A stretch of 10,260 bases of DNA from Klebsiella pneumoniae (GTDB lineage: Bacteria; Pseudomonadota; Gammaproteobacteria; Ga0077536), in assembly GCA_945873015.1 (NCBI GenBank), contig CAMCBY010000109.1, forward strand, positions 1-10,260. Reading direction: 5' to 3'. This document shows positions 6,635 to 10,260 of this stretch, piece by piece. The position numbers were made by a program, and so were the translations under genes. The notes beneath the pieces are model-generated. The model was not told the origin of the DNA. It made no database searches and was given only the letters and a program-made list of their open reading frames with translations. Position 1 is the first letter of the stretch, and each line of letters opens with the position of its first letter.

Positions 6635-7468
6635 CTAGCGGGTCAATTTGCCCGCCGCGCCCGCGACCTCGAAGCTGTGGCTGAACTGGCGCCCCTTGGA
6701 ATCGGTCATCTCAGCGACCATGGTGCCGCCGGTCATCGGCTTGAAGAAAAAGCGGAAACTCGGATCCTCGCTGATAGAGATATCGGTCTCGGCACTCAGG
6801 ATGTGCTCGCCGTTGAATTTCAGCGCGACCTTGGTCACGTACTCGGCGGGCAGATAGGCGCGCGTACGCTGGTCGAGTTGCATGCCGGTGATATTGGGAT
6901 GGCTGATCAGCAACTGGCCGAGGGCGACATCGCCGTCGTCGTCAGCCGTGTGGGCGTGGAATTTCATTTCGCCAATGTGTTCGCGCGCTTCTTTCAAGGC
7001 CAGGAACGGCGGCGGCGCGGAGCAACCACCGCTGGCGCGGGTAAATCCGCTGTCCATGAACAGCTTGCCGTCGTTGGTCTCGGCCACCACCCGTACGTTG
7101 GTGAACTGATTGATGCGCAGACGCATGGCCATGTCGGCCTTACCCATCGCCGGGGTCAGCTCAAACTTGCCGGCCAGCGGCTTGGGGTTGCGGTCGATGA
7201 AGACATACAGCGCGCGGATATAGCGCTCAGGGGTCTGGGGGATTTTGGCGTTGATGCTGATGGGTACCACCCCGGCATCCTCGGCGCGGTTCGGAATACG
7301 CAGTTCGACGAGGTCTTTGCCCTCGCTGATCTCGCGGTCTGCAAAGTACTGCGGGCGCAACAGCGTCGCCCACACGTCGACTTCCGATTCGTCGGCTGCA
7401 CGGCAGGCGACCGTCAGGCCCATGGCCAGAGCGGTCACACACAGCATCCGCAATATTCTCGCACTCAT
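6635..7468 (-). CDS. Exported SoxY-SoxZ fusion carrier (quinoprotein dehydrogenase-associated SoxYZ-like)
   Basis: The 277-residue product begins with a signal peptide (about 1-24, cleavage likely near CRA-A), so it acts in the periplasm. The first domain (about 30-150) resembles SoxY and ends in a Gly-Gly-Cys motif (Cys149), the counterpart of the swinging-arm Cys of SoxY's terminal GGCGG, here internal and followed by a Ser-Ala-Pro-Pro linker. The second domain (about 180-270) resembles SoxZ, with HPNITGMQ near its start and a KFNGEHIL...TDISISEDP strand region. SoxYZ carries thiosulfate-derived sulfur as a Cys adduct; fused single-chain forms are known as quinoprotein dehydrogenase-associated SoxYZ-like carriers, whose cargo is unclear. 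No quinoprotein or sox gene is in this window. The ATG at 7468 has GGGGAG 7 bases upstream; the frame upstream of it is non-coding. A TACAAT (7500-7495) may be a -10. First gene of a three-gene operon. Confidence 0.88.
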   Translation of the reverse strand: MSARILRMLCVTALAMGLTVACRAADESEVDVWATLLRPQYFADREISEGKDLVELRIPNRAEDAGVVPISINAKIPQTPERYIRALYVFIDRNPKPLAGKFELTPAMGKADMAMRLRINQFTNVRVVAETNDGKLFMDSGFTRASGGCSAPPPFLALKEAREHIGEMKFHAHTADDDGDVALGQLLISHPNITGMQLDQRTRAYLPAEYVTKVALKFNGEHILSAETDISISEDPSFRFFFKPMTGGTMVAEMTDSKGRQFSHSFEVAGAAGKLTR

Positions 7469-7581
7469 GCTCGCACTCCCCCGCGTCGAGCCGCATTGTA
7501 CAGACTGCACAGGGTGCCGCGAGACCAATAAGGTCAGAGCGTGCCGCCGCCGGGCTTCGCGCAAGCGTGCCCTCTAGCGGT

Positions 7582-7613
7582 GCGACTCGGGCTCCCGTTA
7601 AGCTCGGAGTCGC
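7582..7613. other. Imperfect 12-base-pair hairpin
   Basis: GCGACTCGGGCT (7582-7593) pairs with 7601-7613 across a 7-base loop, with one bulged G and one G-T pair. A smaller GGCT/AGCC hairpin follows directly (7614-7626). No T-run follows on the plus strand. Role unknown. Confidence 0.45.
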
Positions 7614-7683
7614 GGCTCTATTAGCCTCGCCGCGCGCGGCCGCGAATTGCCGCCCCCACATCGCAGTACCGACTCGAAACAGA

Positions 7684-7790
7684 CGGGACGAGAAAAATCA
7701 CAATTCAGTTTATTTCGAGAAACGCCGAGCTAAATTTATAAAAATCAAAAATTTATCGCGTTATTCTCGAATTTTTATAAATAATACAGG
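7684..7790. promoter_or_regulatory. AT-rich island with IHF-consensus site
   Basis: A visibly AT-rich stretch in a GC-rich region. Bases 7743-7755 match the IHF consensus WATCAA-N4-TTR at every defined position and are flanked by A-tracts. The island also contains a 12-base inverted repeat, ATTTATAAAAAT (7734-7745) and its complement (7771-7782), a second inverted pair TTCGAGAA (7714-7721) / TTCTCGAA (7764-7771), and a direct repeat AAATTTAT (7732 and 7749). It is likely a bent or easily melted regulatory region, although such matches are expected more often in AT-rich DNA. Confidence 0.5.
7753..7781 (+). promoter_or_regulatory. Candidate sigma-70 promoter for the structured RNA
   Basis: TATAAA at 7776-7781 (5 of 6 to the -10 consensus) follows TTATCG at 7753-7758 (3 of 6 to -35) with a 17-base spacer. 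Predicted start is near 7788. The AT-rich DNA upstream could act as an UP element. It overlaps the IHF-like site. The -35 is poor, so this is tentative. Confidence 0.35.
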
Positions 7791-7956
7791 TGCTTAGCCC
7801 CCCATTTTCGGGGGAGCATTCGGCCCTCAAGTGATCTACTCTGATCCCAGGCAGCATTGACCCAGGCCGCAAGGCTTGGCGAAAAACCCGCCACGACGGT
7901 CCCAACGCAACACCCGTCGGAAACGAAAAGCCCGGCTTCATGCCGGGCTTTTTTTT
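7788..7956 (+). ncRNA. Candidate structured small RNA or terminated leader
   Basis: About 170 bases with no credible open frame contain successive predicted stems on the plus strand. Stem 1 pairs 7791-7802 with 7810-7818 (TGCT and a C5/G5 block, 3-base bulge). Stem 2 pairs CCAGGCC (7862-7868) with GGCTTGG (7873-7879) closed by a GCAA loop, a GNRA tetraloop. Stem 3 pairs CGACGG (7894-7899) with CCGTCG (7914-7919). The terminator hairpin follows at 7929-7949 with eight T residues. A free-standing terminator 80 bases before the next start codon implies a transcript that ends here. It does not match any riboswitch or housekeeping RNA whose consensus I recall (6S, SRP, RNase P, GEMM, cobalamin, fluoride). 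It may be a free small RNA or an attenuating leader for the Rieske gene. The strand is chosen from the T-run. Confidence 0.45.
7926..7956 (+). terminator. Strong intrinsic (rho-independent) terminator
   Basis: AGCCCGGC (7929-7936), loop TTCAT, then GCCGGGCT (7942-7949) form an 8-base-pair GC-rich stem followed by T residues through 7956 (eight in a row). Four A residues precede the stem, so the reverse strand ends in only four T residues and would be weaker. No protein gene on the plus strand ends before it within the preceding non-coding region. Confidence 0.88.
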
Positions 7957-8004
7957 GCTCCGCATCCACCCTCTGCAGGCGTCGGAGCGCCGCATTACGC
8001 GGGC

Positions 8005-8010
8005 TATACT
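8005..8010 (+). promoter_or_regulatory. Candidate -10 element for the Rieske gene
   Basis: TATACT matches the -10 consensus at 5 of 6 positions and lies 27 bases before the start codon, after the intrinsic terminator. The hexamer 17 bases upstream (TCGGAG) is a poor -35, so the promoter may need an activator. It would give a leader of about 20 bases. Confidence 0.4.
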
Positions 8011-8037
8011 CCGCTCACTGACACGCGAGTCTTTGCG

Positions 8038-9177
8038 ATGCTTCAAACCGAACAAATTTCTTTGGGTCGGCAATTGCTCGACTACATCGACACCCGCAGC
8101 ACGGCGATGTCGGCCGACCTCTATCGGCAACCTGTTCACGAATACACCAGCACAGAGGTCGCCGCGCGCGAGCAACGTGCACTGTTTCGCGCGTTGCCGA
8201 TGTGCATGGGGCTCAGCGCGTTGTTACCGCAAGCCGGCAGCTATCAGACCCACGACCTGAGTGGCCTGCCCATCATCCTGACACGTAACGAGCACGGGCA
8301 GGCACAGGCCTTCCTCAATGTCTGTCGTCATCGCGGCGCGCGCGTCGCCGAGGCCTGCGGCAAGGCACGCGCGTTGGTCTGTCCTTATCACGCCTGGTCC
8401 TATGACCTCGACGGGCGACTCAAGGCGCGACCGGCCGACAGTGCATTTGCGGGTGCGCCGCCTGAGGCTCTCGGCCTCGTTCGCCTTGCCACGACGGAAC
8501 GCGACGGTCTCATCTGGGTGATGCCGAGCGCCGACACACCGCTCGACCTCGAGCGCCATCTCGGTGCGCTCGGAGACGAACTTGCACACTTCGGACTGGC
8601 GGACTTCCATCACTACGAGACGCGCACCCTCACCCGCCGCATGAACTGGAAGCTGCTGGTCGATACGTTTTTGGAGTCCTATCACTTTTGTGTGCTGCAC
8701 AAGGACTCTATCTGTTCAATCTTCCACGACAATCTGGGCGCCTTCGATCATTGGGGGGCACATTTCCGGCTGGTCAGTCCGCGCAAGAGCATTGAGCAGA
8801 TTCGCGCGCTGGACAGCGGCCAGTGGAACCTGTTGCCGCATATCGTCAGCATCTATGTGTTGTTTCCGAATACGGTGCTGGTGTGGCAGCTCGACCATGT
8901 CGAACTGTGGCAGATCTATCCGGGCGCGAGTCCCGATGAATCCGTGACGCTGCTATCACTGTACACACCGGAGCCGGCAGTGACCGAGAGTGCACGCCGC
9001 CATTGGAACAAGAACATGGATCTGGTGGTGCATGTGGTCGAGAAGGAGGACTTTCCGCTAGGCGAAGGCATCCAGCGCGGATTTTACAGCGGCGCCCAGC
9101 AGGACATCCTGTTCGGGCGCAACGAGCCCGGGCTCATCCACTTTCACCGCTCGGTCAGCGCCGCCATCAACGCTTGA
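8038..9177 (+). CDS. Rieske non-heme iron oxygenase, alpha subunit
   Basis: The 379-residue product has the two-domain layout of ring-hydroxylating oxygenase large subunits. The Rieske [2Fe-2S] ligands are Cys96-x-His98 and Cys115-x2-His118. The catalytic domain has NWKLLVDTFLESYHFCVLH (203-221): His216 and His221 are likely iron ligands, and Glu213 occupies the place of the bridging Asp (Asp205 in naphthalene dioxygenase). Asp338 in EKEDFPLGEG is the likely third ligand. The substrate cannot be predicted; relatives act on aromatic acids, quaternary amines and other small molecules. The ATG at 8038 is used, although its binding site is weak, because the 54-codon extension upstream would have to be translated through the intrinsic terminator. 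No reductase, ferredoxin or beta-subunit gene is adjacent. The stop is 15 bases from that of the convergent ODP gene, with only a weak hairpin (9180-9202) between. Confidence 0.92.
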   Translation: MLQTEQISLGRQLLDYIDTRSTAMSADLYRQPVHEYTSTEVAAREQRALFRALPMCMGLSALLPQAGSYQTHDLSGLPIILTRNEHGQAQAFLNVCRHRGARVAEACGKARALVCPYHAWSYDLDGRLKARPADSAFAGAPPEALGLVRLATTERDGLIWVMPSADTPLDLERHLGALGDELAHFGLADFHHYETRTLTRRMNWKLLVDTFLESYHFCVLHKDSICSIFHDNLGAFDHWGAHFRLVSPRKSIEQIRALDSGQWNLLPHIVSIYVLFPNTVLVWQLDHVELWQIYPGASPDESVTLLSLYTPEPAVTESARRHWNKNMDLVVHVVEKEDFPLGEGIQRGFYSGAQQDILFGRNEPGLIHFHRSVSAAINA

Positions 9178-9192
9178 GCGGCAAGCGCTGCG

Positions 9193-9948
9193 TTACGCTG
9201 CCCGTGCAACCGGCTCGGCATTGACGGCGATACCGACATCCAGCGCTTCAAACCAGTCGAGGAAACGTTTGACGTCATCGCCACGGAACAAGCGGCCGTG
9301 TTGCGGCGCCAGGATATCGATGTCGAGACGACGCACGCGCTTGATCCAGTCGTTCTTGGCGACATTGGACGGCATCCAGCGCTGGTGAAACATGGTCATC
9401 TTGCTGGTGTGGGCGACAAAATCATCGACAAACATGGGTGCTTCCGGCCCTTCCAGCGCGGCGCCGACGTCTCCGCTGAACAGGATCCGGGCGTGACCGT
9501 CATAGACATGGAAGTTGCCTGAGGAGTGCAGATAGTGGGCCGGGATAAAATCCAGGCTCACGCTTTCCAGAGTGAGGCTGGCGCCCTCGTCCGGGATCGC
9601 CACATATTCGATGTTGTGGCAGCCAAAGTGTTTGAGAAACCCTTCCCACAACCACGGCGCATGCAGCCGCGCATGGGGTACGGCACGATCCCACAGGCCC
9701 AGCGACGAGATGATGTCAGGGTCCTGATGGGAGGCAAAGATATCGGTAATGCGTTCGATATCGCAAAAGCCCGCCACGGCCGACAGCATCGCCGAAAAAT
9801 TCTCGATGCCGCCGGGGTCGAGCAGCAGCGAGCGCTGGCCGTCGACGATCAGGTACTGGTTGGTATCGATGATGTCCGGCACCTTGGCCGGATCGCGCCC
9901 GAACACTACCCATTGATGTCGGTTGGAATAAAGCGAAGTGCTGCGCAT
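9193..9948 (-). CDS. ODP-type di-iron metallo-beta-lactamase-fold protein (oxygen-binding)
   Basis: The 251-residue product matches the ODP (oxygen-binding di-iron protein) group, relatives of the flavodiiron core without the flavodoxin domain. Features are IIDTNQYLI (26-34) and LLLDPGG (41-47), then metal-ligand candidates in the flavodiiron order: His74, Asp76 and Asp78 (SHQDPDI), His141 (YLHSSGN), Asp160 (LFSGDVGA) and His217 (APQHGR). In flavodiiron enzymes the second position is Glu; here it is Asp. An ODP of Treponema denticola is known as an iron/oxygen sensor for chemotaxis, so an oxygen- or redox-sensing role is more likely than hydrolase activity. The ATG at 9948 follows the upstream receptor-like gene's stop by 14 bases, with AGAGAA as binding site, so the two form an operon. 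No signal peptide; cytoplasmic. Confidence 0.87.
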   Translation of the reverse strand: MRSTSLYSNRHQWVVFGRDPAKVPDIIDTNQYLIVDGQRSLLLDPGGIENFSAMLSAVAGFCDIERITDIFASHQDPDIISSLGLWDRAVPHARLHAPWLWEGFLKHFGCHNIEYVAIPDEGASLTLESVSLDFIPAHYLHSSGNFHVYDGHARILFSGDVGAALEGPEAPMFVDDFVAHTSKMTMFHQRWMPSNVAKNDWIKRVRRLDIDILAPQHGRLFRGDDVKRFLDWFEALDVGIAVNAEPVARAA

Positions 9949-9962
9949 GGTGTTTTCTCTGC

Positions 9963-10260
9963 TCAGGCCGCTTCGCGCAACTGGCGGTCGCAGCGCGAAA
10001 CGATGGAACGGATGGTGGTGGCGGAGCGTTCCACCGTGTCAGCGACCAGCCGAAGTCCACTTTCATAATCACCGGCCTGCGTCGCCTCGACCCGTGCGCG
10101 GGTCGAGATGACCGCGGCGGCGCGCATGCGGTGATTGATGTCGCTCAATAAATCCAGGAGTCGGTGCAAGCCGCGCGCAATCTCATGGCGGCTGGCGATC
10201 AAATCTTCCTGCAGCGTCAGTTGCACCTGCTGCAGGTAGCTGTCAGCAAGCTCGAGATTC
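9963..10260 (-). CDS. Chemoreceptor-like signalling-hairpin protein, 5' end beyond the window
   Basis: The frame is open to the right edge, so the gene is 5'-incomplete here; 98 residues are visible. A GTG at 10226 could be an internal start, but the coding frame upstream (ELADSYLQQ) continues the same helical pattern, so a longer protein is more likely. The protein is predicted to be all helical. The stretch RVEATQAGDYESGLRL (10094-10047) then VADTVERSA (10046-10020) aligns without gaps to the methyl-accepting receptor hairpin consensus (VEAARAGE..RGFAVVADEVR.LA). The preceding tip residues that contact CheA/CheW (QTN.LALNA) are not conserved; they read AAAVISTRA. It is probably a cytoplasmic or short receptor-like protein that partners the ODP protein encoded 14 bases downstream. 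Its N-terminal sensor or membrane parts, if any, cannot be seen. Confidence 0.72.
   Translation of the reverse strand, partial: NLELADSYLQQVQLTLQEDLIASRHEIARGLHRLLDLLSDINHRMRAAAVISTRARVEATQAGDYESGLRLVADTVERSATTIRSIVSRCDRQLREAA

Larger units (their letters stand above)
7469..8037. other. 569-base non-coding region between divergent genes
   Basis: It separates the leftward SoxYZ-like operon from the rightward Rieske gene. From left to right it holds a possible -10 for the SoxYZ operon (7500-7495), a hairpin (7582-7613), an AT-rich island (about 7684-7790) that stands out against the GC-rich surroundings, a structured segment ending in an intrinsic terminator (about 7788-7956), and a possible promoter for the Rieske gene (8005-8010). 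Short open frames here lack binding sites and recognisable products. Confidence 0.7.

Noticed and set aside
7448..7468. Lipobox in the SoxYZ-like protein (ending in Cys22)
   Set aside because: The residues before the Cys are Thr-Val-Ala, which lack the required Leu/Val/Ile at -3; a signal peptidase I site just after it fits better.
6602..7531. Plus-strand open frame (309 codons) opposite the SoxYZ-like gene
   Set aside because: It mirrors the reading frame of a recognised gene, lacks a binding site, and has Gly/Arg/His-rich composition without any domain.
7582..7626. tRNA gene or tRNA-like attachment site
   Set aside because: Only two adjacent hairpins form; there is no acceptor stem, no T-loop consensus and no anticodon arm of the right geometry.
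7788..7956. Known riboswitch or housekeeping RNA (GEMM, 6S, SRP, RNase P, fluoride)
   Set aside because: None of the core conserved motifs that I know for these families is present; the candidate is therefore kept only as an unnamed structured RNA.
7876..8037. 54-codon upstream extension of the Rieske oxygenase
   Set aside because: It would be translated through hairpins and the intrinsic terminator at 7926-7956, and its Arg/Pro-rich sequence has no counterpart in the family.
7753..8175. Minus-strand open frame (140 codons) across the non-coding region
   Set aside because: It spans the AT-rich island, the terminator and the start of the Rieske gene, has no binding site or recognisable domain, and its composition changes abruptly along its length.
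9180..9202. Bidirectional terminator between the Rieske and ODP genes
   Set aside because: Only a bulged 7-base-pair stem without a T-run on either strand can be drawn, and it overlaps the ODP stop codon.

Overview
The window is GC-rich and gene-dense, with strong Shine-Dalgarno sites and short operons. Gene content (a urease accessory gene, an E. coli-type two-gene transhydrogenase, a SoxYZ-like carrier, a Rieske oxygenase, a di-iron oxygen-binding protein) and a short REP-like palindrome of a type common in Gammaproteobacteria suggest a free-living proteobacterium, most likely gammaproteobacterial. I cannot name the genus from sequence alone.

Layout. Bases 41-1266 (+): ureG, the 3' edge of what is probably a urease cluster, overlapped by 4 bases by a small lipoprotein gene with a TTG start. 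Bases 1289-1322: a REP-like palindrome between convergent genes. Bases 1329-4294 (-): pntA-pntB, encoding the membrane proton-translocating NAD(P) transhydrogenase. A 199-base divergent intergenic region follows, then a PPOX-class FMN flavoprotein gene (4494-5141, +). A second, inverted copy of the REP-like element lies at 5188-5213. Bases 5206-7468 (-) are a three-gene operon, in transcription order: an exported SoxY-SoxZ fusion carrier, a three-helix membrane protein with a pseudopilin-like tail, and a crotonase-fold protein; the last two overlap by ATGA.

Bases 7469-8037 are a 569-base non-coding region holding an AT-rich island with a perfect IHF-consensus match, a candidate promoter, and about 170 bases predicted to form three hairpins followed by a strong intrinsic terminator. 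This is the best candidate for an undescribed element: a small RNA, or a terminated leader of the next gene. Bases 8038-9177 (+) encode a Rieske non-heme iron oxygenase alpha subunit. Converging on it are a flavodiiron-like beta-lactamase-fold protein of the ODP (oxygen-binding di-iron protein) type (9193-9948, -) and, 14 bases upstream of it, the 3' end of a gene whose product resembles the signalling hairpin of a chemoreceptor (9963 to beyond the window end, -). The pair looks like an oxygen/redox sensor coupled to a receptor-like signalling module.

The regions look functionally unrelated apart from their local operons; redox chemistry (transhydrogenase, flavoprotein, SoxYZ carrier, Rieske oxygenase, di-iron protein) is the recurring theme. 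No insertion sequence, CRISPR array, tRNA or rRNA was recognised.
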